Positions 36,471-45,538 of a stretch of 64,000 nt of DNA are shown piece after piece. How positions within the stretch are numbered: the stretch's first letter is position 1; each line of letters starts with the position of its first letter. Origin of the DNA: Janthinobacterium sp051380735 (GTDB taxonomy: Bacteria > Pseudomonadota > Gammaproteobacteria > Burkholderiales > Burkholderiaceae_D); contig NZ_JBNYXQ010000001.1 in the NCBI RefSeq assembly GCF_051380735.1, positions 868,001-932,000 on the forward strand, in the 5' to 3' direction. The notes below the pieces were generated by a model. That model was not told the DNA's origin and did no database searches. It saw nothing but the letters and a program-made list of their open reading frames with translations. The position numbers were made by a program, and so were the translations under genes.

Positions 36471-37220
36471 TTATTTGAACTTGACTTTGCCCACCAGGCG
36501 CATATTCAGGGTGGTCTCGCCGGGTTCGAAGCTTGGCTCGGCAACCTGGCCATCCTCGGCCATCTTGGCGCTGCGCATCATCATCGGCGCGGGCGCCGCA
36601 GGGCTTTCGCCAGCGTAATTACCGGAGCCTTCGAAGTCCACCGTATCGAGCACAGCGTCGGACACATTGCGGCCCATCGCGCGCGCGATCGAAGCGATGC
36701 GCTCGTTCAGGTTTTTATAGGTGGCGGCGATACGCTGGTCGTCGAGCAGGCGGATGGTTTCCGGCTTCAGGCCAAAATTGAGGCCGTTCAGTGTCAGCAC
36801 GCCCTGAGCGGCAGAGACGGTTTTCGGCAGGCCGGCCAGGTTGGCAGTGGTCACTTCCAGGTACTGGCCCACGCGCCAGGCGGTCGGCACGCGCGGCTTG
36901 GCGACGGCACCGGCCGGCAGCGGGCGGTCTTCCGGATACACCGGGTAGGTGTAATAGCCATAGGATTTCAGCACGGCCGACGGATCAGCCTGCTTGACGA
37001 TGGCGACGCCCTTGTTCATTTTCTGGTTGACGCGCGAAGCGGCAGCGGCCTTGTCCTTGTCCTGCTCTTCGATGGCCAGGGTGGCGACCACTTGGTCATT
37101 GGCATGCTTGACTTCGCCAAAGGCGGGCACGACTACCAGGGTGCCGGTGGTCGGCAAGGTTTGCGCTTGCGCGGAAAGGGCAACGGTGGCTGCGGCGGCA
37201 ACCAGTACGGATTTGATCAT
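36471..37220 (-). CDS. SIMPL (DUF541) domain-containing periplasmic protein, copy 2
   Basis: 249 residues. A signal peptide (MIKSVLVAAAATVALSAQAQ) follows a good ribosome site (GAGGAG). It aligns with the downstream copy along its whole length (for example NDQVVATLAIEEQDKDKAAAASRVNQKMNKG, and FEPGETTLNMRLVGKVKFK at the C-terminus). It differs most in the Pro/Met-rich stretch near residues 212-225 (ESPAAPAPMMMRSAKM). Separated from copy 1 by a strong terminator, so each probably has its own promoter. Confidence 0.88.
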   Translation of the reverse strand: MIKSVLVAAAATVALSAQAQTLPTTGTLVVVPAFGEVKHANDQVVATLAIEEQDKDKAAAASRVNQKMNKGVAIVKQADPSAVLKSYGYYTYPVYPEDRPLPAGAVAKPRVPTAWRVGQYLEVTTANLAGLPKTVSAAQGVLTLNGLNFGLKPETIRLLDDQRIAATYKNLNERIASIARAMGRNVSDAVLDTVDFEGSGNYAGESPAAPAPMMMRSAKMAEDGQVAEPSFEPGETTLNMRLVGKVKFK

Positions 37221-37379
37221 GGATACGACTCCTCGGTGGTGGATGCAGACAGGGTCGATGTGCGCCCTGCTGCTTATGGATATGGTGAGACTGGCCTGAT
37301 TCTAACGGCCAAAAATTTGCCGTGGTGCAAATTAACAAATCGTCACACTTTCCGCCCCCCGCTCACATCCGGACACACT

Positions 37380-38615
37380 TTAGTGCCCTGAAACAACCCC
37401 GCCAGTGCGCCGGCCCGGCTTGAAGCTGCTGCGTGCCGACCAGGCGACAGCAAGGGCAGCGAGCAGCAAGGCCAGCACAGTCCACGGAAAGACCACCACG
37501 CCGTAGCCGTCGAGCAGCACGCCACCCACCACGCCGCCACCGGCAATCGCCACGTTCCAGATGGTGGCCACCATCGATTGCGCCACGTCCATGCCGTCGC
37601 CGGCCGCGTCGGCCGATGCCGTTTGCAACAAGGTACCGGCACCGCCAAAGGTCACGCCCCACACTGCCATGCTGACATAAATCACAAACGGGTTGTCCAT
37701 GCCCAGGCCCAGCGCGATGGCAATCAGGGCAAACGCGGCAATACAGCCCAGCACCAGCTTGCGCAGCCAGCGGTCGATCAGCCGGCTGACCAGCCAGATG
37801 CCGGCCATGGAACCCACGCCATACACCAGCAGCACCAGGTCTATCCGCGCGCGCAAGCCAGACGGCGCCAGGAACGGCGCGATGTAGGTGTACAGGATGT
37901 TATGCGCCAGCATCCAGGCGACGATCACCGTCAGGATGGGCCGCACGCCTGGTGTCATGAAGACCTCGGCTATACTCTGGCGCTCGCCCTGCTTTTTCCC
38001 AGGATAATCAGGCACGGCCACCAGTATCCACGCCACCAGGATAATGGCCAGGCCGGACATCACGCCGAAGATACTGCGCCAGCCCAGCACGCCGCCCATC
38101 AGGGTACCGAGCGGCACGCCCAGCGACAAGGCCAGCGGCGTACCGATCATGGCGACCGCCATCGCCCTGCCCTGCTGCGCCATGCTGACCATGCGCCGCG
38201 CATAGCCGGCCATCAGGCCCCAGGCCAGCCCGGCGGCCATGCCTGCCAAGAAGCGCGAAGCCAGCGCTACCATGTAATTGGGCGCCAGCGCGGTGATGGT
38301 ATTGAACACCAGAAAGCCACCGACGGCCAGCAGCAGCACCTTGCGGCGGCGCCAGCCGCTGGTCATGGCGGTCAAAGGGATTGCGGTCAGGATCGAGCCG
38401 ATCGCAAACACGGTCACCAATTGGCCAGTCATCACTTCGGAAATGCCCAGACCGTGTGAAATCTGCGGCAACAAGCCGGCGGGCAAGGTTTCTGCCAGGA
38501 TGGCGATAAAGCTGGTCATCGCCAGCGCCAGCAAGGCAGCCAGCGGAAAGCGTTGGGAAATGGCAGTGGCAGCAGCGCCTGGGACAGGCACTGTGGCGGT
38601 CAAACGGTCAGTCAT
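37380..38615 (-). CDS. MFS transporter (DHA1-type drug efflux)
   Basis: 411 residues and about 12 transmembrane helices. The start at 38615 has GAGG upstream and fits the family; a long open frame further upstream is not convincing. The signature between TM2 and TM3 is visible in the variant LTAMTSGWRRRKVLL. RFLAGMAAGLAWGLMAGYARRMV and AMAVAMIGTPLALSLGVPLGTLMGGVLGWRSIF (the motif C-like region of antiporters) support a proton-driven exporter of the AraJ/CmlA group. Substrate unknown. Confidence 0.88.
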   Translation of the reverse strand: MTDRLTATVPVPGAAATAISQRFPLAALLALAMTSFIAILAETLPAGLLPQISHGLGISEVMTGQLVTVFAIGSILTAIPLTAMTSGWRRRKVLLLAVGGFLVFNTITALAPNYMVALASRFLAGMAAGLAWGLMAGYARRMVSMAQQGRAMAVAMIGTPLALSLGVPLGTLMGGVLGWRSIFGVMSGLAIILVAWILVAVPDYPGKKQGERQSIAEVFMTPGVRPILTVIVAWMLAHNILYTYIAPFLAPSGLRARIDLVLLVYGVGSMAGIWLVSRLIDRWLRKLVLGCIAAFALIAIALGLGMDNPFVIYVSMAVWGVTFGGAGTLLQTASADAAGDGMDVAQSMVATIWNVAIAGGGVVGGVLLDGYGVVVFPWTVLALLLAALAVAWSARSSFKPGRRTGGVVSGH

Positions 38616-38809
38616 GTGGGTACCTCGGGTTGCGCAGGCGATGCTGCAAAAGCCTGGCGTGCCAGCTAACTGGCGGTAATGCGCGTTGCGGTCGGCAGAA
38701 ACCGAAACAGATGCCGTAGCGAGCGCAACGGCAAAGGAAGGGCGTAATTGTATAGGAAACGCACCAAAAGCGTGCGCACGGGAACGCCAGTCTCCTGGCC
38801 AGCCGTCAT

Positions 38810-39244
38810 TCAGGCATCGTTGGCCGCCTTGCGCGGCGAAAACCAGGCGTTCGATGCTGGACTGAACAGGAAGGCGCAGATGACGACAAACGTGAGAGCA
38901 CCAGGCAGCACGCCGGTCTTGACAGGCACGGTTGCCAGGCTGACGGCGATGTCGATCACGCTCCACACGACATACACGGTACGTGCGCCGCGATACCCTT
39001 GCAGCATGGCCGCTGCGCTTGCCAGCGTGATTGCCAGGCCACCGAGCAGGATGGCGTATTGTGCCTCGGCTGAAATCGGGCCGCGCGCCATCCACGCCAG
39101 CATCACGGGATCGTTGCGGCCGAGGTAAGCCGAGGCCAGCGACAACAACGAGCCCAGCATCAGGAACCAGCAGCTGATGGCAACCGAAACCGGGCGCTTG
39201 AGCGAGTTCAAATTTCCGACGATAACTTTTGAATGAACCAGCAT
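38810..39244 (-). CDS. Hypothetical membrane protein, four helices
   Basis: 144 residues from the ATG at 39244. Four hydrophobic segments are visible: VAISCWFLMLGSLLSLASAYLG; AQYAILLGGLAITLASAAAML; VYVVWSVIDIAVSLATVPV; and LPGALTFVVICAFLFSP. No family recognised. No clear ribosome site lies before the ATG, and a GTG nine codons upstream is an alternative. It sits between the MFS gene and ilvC. Confidence 0.65.
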   Translation of the reverse strand: MLVHSKVIVGNLNSLKRPVSVAISCWFLMLGSLLSLASAYLGRNDPVMLAWMARGPISAEAQYAILLGGLAITLASAAAMLQGYRGARTVYVVWSVIDIAVSLATVPVKTGVLPGALTFVVICAFLFSPASNAWFSPRKAANDA

Positions 39245-39306
39245 GGATTGACAGTTATTTTTTAACGGCACTGATTTTAGCTGATCGCTGCCATGCCGGT
39301 CGCACT

Positions 39307-39332
39307 AAAAAAAAGCCGGCTTGCGCCGGCTT
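39307..39332 (-). terminator. Terminator of the ilv operon
   Basis: AAGCCGGC/GCCGGCTT with a 4-base loop, followed by T8 on the minus strand, 19 bases after the ilvC stop. A textbook intrinsic terminator. Confidence 0.92.
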
Positions 39333-39350
39333 CGTATGCAATAAAAAAGC

Positions 39351-40367
39351 TTAGTTCTTCGACTGGTCGACCATCTTGTTCTTGGCGATCCAGGGCATCA
39401 TGGCGCGCAGCTTGGCGCCGACTTCTTCGATCTGGTGCTCGGACGTCAGACGGCGGCGCGAAATCAGGGTCGGTGCGCCGGCCTTGTTTTCCAGGATGAA
39501 GCTCTTCGCGTACTCGCCGGTCTGGATGTCCTTCAGGCACTGGCGCATGGCATCCTTGGTGGCCGAGGTGACCACTTTCGGGCCGGTCACGTATTCGCCG
39601 TATTCGGCGTTGTTAGAGATCGAGTAGTTCATGTTGGCGATGCCGCCTTCATAGATCAGGTCGACGATCAGTTTCAGTTCGTGCAGGCACTCGAAGTAAG
39701 CCATTTCCGGCGCGTAGCCAGCTTCGGTCAGGGTTTCGAAACCGGCCTTGATCAGTTCAACGGCGCCGCCGCACAGCACTGCCTGCTCACCGAACAAATC
39801 GGTTTCGGTTTCTTCGCGGAAGTTCGTTTCGATAATGCCGGCACGGCCGCCGCCGTTGGCCGAGGCGTACGACAGGGCGATATCGCGGGCCATGCCCGAT
39901 TTGTCCTGGTACACGGCGATCAGGTGCGGCACGCCGCCACCCTGGGTGTAGGTGGCGCGCACGGTGTGGCCTGGCGCTTTCGGTGCGACCATGATCACGT
40001 CGAGGTCGGCGCGTGGCACGACCTGGCCGTAATGCACGTTGAAGCCGTGGGCAAAGGCCAGCACGGCGCCTTCCTTGGCGTGTGGCGCAATGTTTTCGCT
40101 GTAGACCTGGGCGATGTTTTCATCCGGCAGCAAAATCATGATGATGTCGGCCGCTTTCACGGCGTCATTGACTTCCGCCACTTTCAGGCCGGCTTGTTCG
40201 ACCTTGTTCCACGAAGCGCCGCCCTTGCGCAGGCCGACGGTGACGTTAACGCCCGAATCGTTGAGGTTTTGTGCATGGGCATGGCCTTGCGAACCGTAGC
40301 CGATGATGGCAACGTTTTTACCTTTGATCAAGGAGAGGTCGGCGTCTTTGTCGTAAAAAACTTTCAT
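39351..40367 (-). CDS. ilvC: Ketol-acid reductoisomerase (class I)
   Basis: 338 residues. It converts acetolactate or acetohydroxybutyrate to the dihydroxy acids with NADPH, the second common step of Val/Leu/Ile synthesis. The nucleotide loop GYGSQGHAHAQNL lies at residues 23-35. Active-site pieces such as APKAPGHTVRATY and the FGEQAVLCGG segment are present. The ribosome site GGAAAT precedes the ATG. It is the last gene of the ilvBHC operon. Confidence 0.98.
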   Translation of the reverse strand: MKVFYDKDADLSLIKGKNVAIIGYGSQGHAHAQNLNDSGVNVTVGLRKGGASWNKVEQAGLKVAEVNDAVKAADIIMILLPDENIAQVYSENIAPHAKEGAVLAFAHGFNVHYGQVVPRADLDVIMVAPKAPGHTVRATYTQGGGVPHLIAVYQDKSGMARDIALSYASANGGGRAGIIETNFREETETDLFGEQAVLCGGAVELIKAGFETLTEAGYAPEMAYFECLHELKLIVDLIYEGGIANMNYSISNNAEYGEYVTGPKVVTSATKDAMRQCLKDIQTGEYAKSFILENKAGAPTLISRRRLTSEHQIEEVGAKLRAMMPWIAKNKMVDQSKN

Positions 40368-40434
40368 GGTATTTCCTATGTATTTGATGAACTGCGTTGT
40401 ATGGGAGTGCGGCCGGGGCCGCGTGCTGCATTTT

Positions 40435-40926
40435 TTATACTTTGAGGATGCGTTCGCCGCGGCCGATGCCCGAGCCGCCCGTGCGGACGGTTTCCAGGAT
40501 AGAGGCGCGGTCGATCGAATCGATGAACGCGTCGAGCTTGACCTTGTTGCCCGTCAGCTCGATCGTGTAGGTCTTTTCGGTCACGTCGATAATGCGGCCC
40601 CGGAAGATGTCGGCGGTGCGCTTCATTTCCTCGCGCTCCTTGCCCACTGCTCTTACCTTGATCAGCATCAGTTCGCGTTCGATATGCTGGCCTTCGGTCA
40701 GGTCCACCACCTTGACTACCTCGATCAGGCGGTTCAGGTGCTTGGTGATCTGCTCGATGATGTCGTCCGAGCCGCTGGTGACGATGGTCATGCGCGACAG
40801 CGTCGCGTCTTCAGTCGGCGCTACGGTCAGGGTTTCGATGTTATAGCCACGGGCCGAGAACAGGCCCACCACGCGCGACAGCGCACCGGCTTCGTTTTCC
40901 AGCAAGACAGAAATAATATGGCGCAT
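40435..40926 (-). CDS. ilvH: Acetolactate synthase small (regulatory) subunit
   Basis: 163 residues. The N-terminal ACT domain (MRHIISVLLENEAGALSRVVGLFSARGYNIETLTVAPTED) binds valine for feedback control. The C-terminal domain activates the large subunit. The start at 40926 lies 2 bases after the ilvB stop and matches the family start; the longer open frame reads back into ilvB. Confidence 0.96.
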   Translation of the reverse strand: MRHIISVLLENEAGALSRVVGLFSARGYNIETLTVAPTEDATLSRMTIVTSGSDDIIEQITKHLNRLIEVVKVVDLTEGQHIERELMLIKVRAVGKEREEMKRTADIFRGRIIDVTEKTYTIELTGNKVKLDAFIDSIDRASILETVRTGGSGIGRGERILKV

Positions 40927-40928
40927 GG

Positions 40929-42680
40929 TTACAGGTCCTCCGAGCCGAGCATCATTTCGGACAAGCCTTTGCCGGCTTTCACCATCGGCCACACGTTTTC
41001 GGACTGGTCGGTAATGAAGTTCATGAATACCAGCCTGTCTTTCATGCCAAACGCCTCTTTCAGGGCGCCGTCGACGTCGCCCGGTTTTTCAATTTTCATG
41101 CCGACGTGGCCATAGGCCTCGGCCAGCTTTTCAAAGTCCGGCAGCGAATCCATGTAGGACTCGGAATAGCGCGAGCCGTAATCGATTTCCTGCCACTGGC
41201 GCACCATGCCGAGGAAACGGTTGTTGAGCATGATGATCTTCGGCGTCAGGTGATACTGCTTGCACGTGGCGAGCTCCTGGATGCACATCTGGATCGAGCC
41301 TTCGCCGGTAATGCAGGCAACGGTGGCGTCCGGATTGGCCATCTGCACGCCCATGGCGTACGGCAAGCCGACCCCCATGGTGCCCAGGCCACCGGAATTG
41401 ATCCAGCGGCGCGGCTTGTCGAAGCGGTAGTATTGCGCGGCCCACATCTGGTGCTGCCCCACGTCGGACGTGATGAAAGCGTCGCCCTTGGTGATCTGGA
41501 ATACTTTTTCCACCACCGATTGCGGCTTGATCACCAGGTCGGAAGTCGGGTATTTCAGGCAGTCGCGGCCACGCCATTCGGCGATCTGCTTCCACCAGTT
41601 GCTCAAGGCATTGACGTTCGGCTTGGCTTCGGCCGCATCCAGTTGCGCCAGGAACTCGATCAGCACGTCCTTGACGTTGCCGACGATGGGAATATCGACT
41701 TTCACGCGCTTCGAGATCGACGATGGATCGATGTCGATGTGAATGATCTTGCGCGGATGCGAGGCGAAGTGTTTCGGGTTGCCGATCACGCGGTCATCGA
41801 AACGGGCGCCGATGGCGATCAGCACGTCGCAGTTCTGCATCGCCATGTTCGCTTCGTAGGTGCCGTGCATGCCGGGCATGCCGACAAACTGCTCGCTCGA
41901 GGCGCGGTAGCCGCCCAGGCCCATCAAGGTGTTGGTGCAAGGAAAACCGAGGCGGTCGACCAGCTTGTTCAGCTCGGGTGCCGCATGCGCCAGGATCACG
42001 CCGCCGCCGGTGTAGATCATCGGACGTTCGGCTTGCAGCAGCAGTTGCACGGCTTTGCGGATCTGGCCCGCATGGCCCTTGTCGACCGGACGGTAGGAGC
42101 GCATCTCGACTTCCTTCGGATAGTCGAAATGGCACTTGTGCATGCTGATATCCTTGGGGATATCGACCAGCACGGGACCGGGACGGCCGGTGCGGGCAAT
42201 AAAGAAGGCTTTCTTGATTGTCGCAGCCAGGTCTTTCACGTCCTTGACGAGGAAGTTGTGCTTGACGACGGGGCGGGTGATGCCCACGGTGTCGCATTCC
42301 TGGAACGCATCCTGGCCGATCGCATGGCTCGGCACCTGGCCGGAAATGACTACCATCGGGATGGAGTCCATGTAAGCGGTCGACAGACCGGTTACGGCAT
42401 TGGTGACTCCGGGGCCGGACGTGACAATGGCCACACCGACTTTGTTGGAGCTGCGCGAATAGGCGTCGGCTGCGTGCACGGCGGCCTGCTCATGGCGTAC
42501 CAGGATATGCTGGAATTTGTTTTGCTGGAAGATGGCGTCGTAGATATACAGTACGGCTCCGCCCGGGTAACCAAAGACGTGCTCGACGCCTTCTTCAGCC
42601 AGACAGCGCACGACGATTTCCGCGCCGGTAATGGGACCGATGGCCGGTCCCGAGGCAGATCCTCTTGCTTCGGTATTCAT
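40929..42680 (-). CDS. ilvB: Acetolactate synthase large (catalytic) subunit
   Basis: 583 residues, a ThDP-dependent enzyme joining two pyruvates, or pyruvate and 2-oxobutyrate. The N-terminal domain has GYPGGAVLYIYDAIFQ and the catalytic-Glu region VRHEQAAVHAADAYSRSS. The FAD/central domain and the C-terminal ThDP motif region (ACITGEGSIQMCIQELATCKQYHLTPKIIMLNN) are typical. First gene of ilvBHC. The paralog name (ilvB, ilvG or ilvI) cannot be settled from sequence alone. Confidence 0.96.
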   Translation of the reverse strand: MNTEARGSASGPAIGPITGAEIVVRCLAEEGVEHVFGYPGGAVLYIYDAIFQQNKFQHILVRHEQAAVHAADAYSRSSNKVGVAIVTSGPGVTNAVTGLSTAYMDSIPMVVISGQVPSHAIGQDAFQECDTVGITRPVVKHNFLVKDVKDLAATIKKAFFIARTGRPGPVLVDIPKDISMHKCHFDYPKEVEMRSYRPVDKGHAGQIRKAVQLLLQAERPMIYTGGGVILAHAAPELNKLVDRLGFPCTNTLMGLGGYRASSEQFVGMPGMHGTYEANMAMQNCDVLIAIGARFDDRVIGNPKHFASHPRKIIHIDIDPSSISKRVKVDIPIVGNVKDVLIEFLAQLDAAEAKPNVNALSNWWKQIAEWRGRDCLKYPTSDLVIKPQSVVEKVFQITKGDAFITSDVGQHQMWAAQYYRFDKPRRWINSGGLGTMGVGLPYAMGVQMANPDATVACITGEGSIQMCIQELATCKQYHLTPKIIMLNNRFLGMVRQWQEIDYGSRYSESYMDSLPDFEKLAEAYGHVGMKIEKPGDVDGALKEAFGMKDRLVFMNFITDQSENVWPMVKAGKGLSEMMLGSEDL

Positions 42681-43171
42681 GAAACATTCCTTTCAAGGTC
42701 CATTGGAGATTGATCGGATGTTCTTTCCTGACGAGGTACGCCTGACGCTACAGTCTTCCTGCTTCCCTTTTCATGCGGTCACGACATTTCTTTGGGCACC
42801 CATAGATACCTTACAAAACAACGCTTAACGCAACTCGTTTGGCCGGAGTTTCTGTGGCGACTGTACGAACCGCTCGCGCTTGTGGCGCGGGTTAGAACAA
42901 ACTGCCTACAAATGAAAGCGCGTCTTGTCGCTGGTGGCGTTGTGTGCCAGTTGCAACTTGACCATAGAGCTTTGGGGTGTTCAAAGCGTCCCATACGTTA
43001 TCGCGTCGCACCATGATGGTCAAGGAAAATGTATCCCAAACCGGCTTTTTGCGCGCCTGCGGTGCAAAAATCATGCGGAAATGCACATTTTTTGCTAGCA
43101 TGCGCTCAGTTTGCATAATGCAGGCCACCTCCCCCCACAGCCCACGCAGCCGCCGGCTCGCTCCTTACCGC
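42681..43171. other. Divergent intergenic region between ilvB and the sigma factor gene
   Basis: About 490 bases that must hold promoters for the ilv operon (leftward) and the sigma factor module (rightward). I looked for a leader peptide rich in Ile, Leu and Val with an attenuator on the minus strand and did not find one. No supported gene or strong hairpin was seen. Confidence 0.5.
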
Positions 43172-43741
43172 ATGGCAACAGACAAAGAACTATCCGATTT
43201 TCTCGAACATGTGGAGCGGCGCGCCTTCAAGCAGGCCGCCTACGCCGTACGCAAGGACGAATCTGCGCTCGACATCGTGCAGGACGCGATGATCAAGCTG
43301 GCCGAAAAATACGGCGACAAACCGGCGGCCGAACTGCCGGGGTTGTTCCAGCGCATCCTGCAGACGACCATCCTCGATTACTTCCGCCGCGAAAAGGTGC
43401 GCAACACCTGGGTCAGCCTGTTTTCAGGCATGAAACCATCGGGCGACGAGCATGAGGACTTTGATATACTGGAGACGTATTCGTCAGAACAGGGGTCGAG
43501 CGCCGCAGAATCTTCGGCAGATCAGGTCGAACGCGCACAAATGCTTGATTTGATTGATGAAGAGGTACAAAAGCTGCCCGCGCGTCAACGCGAAGCCTTC
43601 CTCATGCGTTACTGGCAGGATATGGACGTGGCTGAAACGGCGCTGGCAATGGGCTGCTCGGAAGGCAGCGTGAAAACACATTGTTCAAGAGCTACCCACG
43701 CGCTCGCCGAATCGCTGAAAGCCAAGGGAATACAACTATGA
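43172..43741 (+). CDS. ECF-type RNA polymerase sigma factor
   Basis: 189 residues from the ATG at 43172. The frame is open further upstream, but homologs begin MATDKELSDFL. Region 2 is seen in ALDIVQDAMIKLAEKYGDKPAAELPGLFQRILQTTILDYFRREK. Region 4 is LPARQREAFLMRYWQDMDVAETALAMGCSEGSVKTHCSRATHAL. Its stop overlaps the next gene (ATGA). In Burkholderiales it is typically followed by DUF3619, DUF3106 and RDD genes, as here. The membrane DUF3619 protein could be its anti-sigma factor, which is inference. Confidence 0.9.
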   Translation: MATDKELSDFLEHVERRAFKQAAYAVRKDESALDIVQDAMIKLAEKYGDKPAAELPGLFQRILQTTILDYFRREKVRNTWVSLFSGMKPSGDEHEDFDILETYSSEQGSSAAESSADQVERAQMLDLIDEEVQKLPARQREAFLMRYWQDMDVAETALAMGCSEGSVKTHCSRATHALAESLKAKGIQL

Positions 43742-44142
43742 ATACCGACGACATCAACTTCGCCTACAAAGTGCGCCACGCGCTCAACGAAAAGCTCGAC
43801 GACCTGCCGGCCTCGACCACCGACCGCCTGGCGGCCGCGCGCAAGGCGGCGATGGCGCGCAAGAAGGCCGACGTCCCCGCGCGCGTAGCGGCAAGGAAGA
43901 CGGTATTGGCCGGCATCGCCACCAACCTGCTGGCCGAACCGCTGTCATGGCTGGGCCGCATGAGCGTGGTGATTCCGCTGCTGGTGTTGGTGCTTGGCGG
44001 CGTCGGCATCTACCAGTTCGAGCAGGAGCAGCAGATTGCCGAACTGGCCGAACTCGACGCCGCCGTGCTGTCGGACGAACTGCCGCTGTCGGCCTATATG
44101 GACCATGGCTTCAACGCCTACCTGACGAAAAGCGCGCAATAA
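43738..44142 (+). CDS. DUF3619 family membrane protein, possible anti-sigma factor
   Basis: 134 residues. A cytoplasmic N-terminal part of about 75 residues (INFAYKVRHALNEKLDDLPASTTDRLAAARKAAMARKK) is followed by one transmembrane helix (MSVVIPLLVLVLGGVGIYQF) and a short acidic periplasmic tail. This layout and the ATGA coupling to the sigma gene fit a single-pass anti-sigma factor, but no biochemical proof is known to me. Its TAA overlaps the next ATG by one base. Confidence 0.85.
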   Translation: MNTDDINFAYKVRHALNEKLDDLPASTTDRLAAARKAAMARKKADVPARVAARKTVLAGIATNLLAEPLSWLGRMSVVIPLLVLVLGGVGIYQFEQEQQIAELAELDAAVLSDELPLSAYMDHGFNAYLTKSAQ

Positions 44143-44828
44143 TGGCCGACGCCACCGCAAGCAAGGCCCGCAACGGCTGGATCATCGGCGGCGCGGCCCT
44201 GGGCGCCTGCGCTCTGGCGGGCGCGTCCTGGGTATACGCCAACCAGGACGCAGCACCGCCTGCTCCCGCCGTCGCGCCGGCGCCAGTGGCGAAAGCTGCC
44301 GCGCCAGCCGCGCCGGTGAAAAATGCCGGCAAGTTGCAGTGGGCTAACCTGTCGCCGGCGCAGCAAGCGGCCTTGCAGCCGCTGGCCGGCGAGTGGAACA
44401 AGCTCGAAGCGCCGCGCAAGCAGAAGTGGCTCGATATCGCGAATCGCTTTGCCTCGATGAAACCGGACGAGCAAGCGCGCGTGCACGAACGCATGCGCGA
44501 CTGGATCAAGCTGACGCCCGAACAACGGCGCACGGTACGCGAAAACTACGCGCGCTCCAAGAAGATCGATCCGGGTCAAAAATCGGCTCAGTGGGAGCAA
44601 TACCAGCAGTTGCCGGAAGAACAAAAGAAAAAACTGGCGGCCGAAGCCGTGCCGAAAAAAGTCCCTGTCGTCAAACCCGACATCCGCCCGCCGGCCGTCA
44701 ACGCGGTGCCTGCGGTGCCTGCGCTACCAGCTGCGCCTGCAACCGTGCCAGCCGTTCCCCCGGTCGCTCCGGCAACCCCGGTGGCGCCGCCTGCCAATAC
44801 CAGCCCCGCACCCGACTATGCCCGATAA
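44142..44828 (+). CDS. DUF3106 domain-containing protein
   Basis: 228 residues. An N-terminal membrane anchor (GWIIGGAALGACALAGASWVYA) precedes an Ala/Pro-rich linker. The DUF3106 domain follows at about 65-155 (LQWANLSPAQQAALQPLAGEWNKLEAPRKQKWLDIANRFASMKPDEQARVHERMRDWIKLTPEQR), a helical repeat of W/L-x-x-L-x-P-x-Q-x units. The tail is strongly Pro/Ala/Val-rich. Probably periplasmic. It overlaps the RDD gene by 11 bases. Confidence 0.85.
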   Translation: MADATASKARNGWIIGGAALGACALAGASWVYANQDAAPPAPAVAPAPVAKAAAPAAPVKNAGKLQWANLSPAQQAALQPLAGEWNKLEAPRKQKWLDIANRFASMKPDEQARVHERMRDWIKLTPEQRRTVRENYARSKKIDPGQKSAQWEQYQQLPEEQKKKLAAEAVPKKVPVVKPDIRPPAVNAVPAVPALPAAPATVPAVPPVAPATPVAPPANTSPAPDYAR

Positions 44829-45348
44829 CACCGTGCTTCTCAGCACCACCCCCAGCATCGGGCGGCGCTTGATCTCCATCGTGTATGAGTCCCTGCTGGC
44901 ACTGGCGGTGTTGTTCCTGCCCTTCCTGGTGTTTGAACTGGCGGCACAGGGCGCCCATACGCCATTGACCGAACATATGCGCCAATGCTTGGCCTTCCTG
45001 GTGATGGGCGCCTATTTCATTCATCAATGGAGCCGCGAGGGCCAAACCCTGGCCATGAAAACATGGCGCCTGAAAGTGGTGCTGCCGGGCCACTCCCACC
45101 TGCCACTGCGCGTGGCCGCATTCCGCTACGTGCTGGCGTGGATGTGGCTGCTGCCCGGCATCCTGGTATCGTACCTGCTGGACTTGCAGCACTGGCAGGC
45201 CCTGTCGGCGATCGGCATCGGCATGCTGGCTTGGGCAAGCACTGCCCTTTTCACCGGCAATGGCCAGTTCCTGCACGACAGGCTGCTGGGTACGCAGATT
45301 GTGCAATTGCCAGCACCGGCCAAAAAGGCCAGGAAGGTCGCCGCCTGA
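44818..45348 (+). CDS. RDD family membrane protein
   Basis: 176 residues with four predicted transmembrane helices. The RDD pattern is visible: IGRRLISIVYESLLALAVLFLPFLVFEL at the start, GQTLAMKTWRLKVV in the middle and the conserved Asp of FLHDRLLGTQIV at the end. The C-terminus is basic. Last gene of the sigma factor module. Transport activity has been proposed for some RDD proteins, but none can be claimed here. Confidence 0.87.
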   Translation: MPDNTVLLSTTPSIGRRLISIVYESLLALAVLFLPFLVFELAAQGAHTPLTEHMRQCLAFLVMGAYFIHQWSREGQTLAMKTWRLKVVLPGHSHLPLRVAAFRYVLAWMWLLPGILVSYLLDLQHWQALSAIGIGMLAWASTALFTGNGQFLHDRLLGTQIVQLPAPAKKARKVAA

Positions 45349-45440
45349 GGTAATGCCGTTCAGTTAGCACACCTACGCCACCGGTAAACCTGCAAAGCGG
45401 ATTAAGACCCCAGTCGCCGGCACAGGCGCACCGGGCCAAG

Positions 45441-45538
45441 CGGGTCCGAAAAATGTCGAGGGCAAGGCGCAGCGACGACGACAGTACGCTAGTACGGCTA
45501 GAAGCTGCAACGCAGCCATCGGCATTTTCTCGGGCTCG
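45441..45538. repeat. Long imperfect palindrome in a 330-base gap
   Basis: The gap 45349-45679 has no gene I would support. Within it, CGGGTCCGAAAAATGTCGAG...GGCGCAGC on the left pairs imperfectly with the complement of GCTGC..GCAGCCATCGGCATTTTCTCGGGCTCG on the right. This gives a long hairpin centred on GTACGCTAGTAC. About 80 bases to the right lies TTTTCCAGGCACTT (45617-45630), a 14-mer that recurs inverted at 51660-51673 next to another long palindrome. It looks like a dispersed intergenic repeat unit; copy number is unknown. Confidence 0.55.

Noticed and set aside
38616..39095. A 160-codon N-terminal extension of the MFS transporter
   Set aside because: A good ribosome site and the normal family start lie at 38615. 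The upstream stretch is basic, low-hydrophobicity and antisense-like, and it overlaps the membrane protein gene.
42681..42994. Possible leader peptide/attenuator for the ilv operon
   Set aside because: The minus-strand frames here are not enriched in Ile, Leu or Val, and no terminator/antiterminator pair was seen before ilvB.
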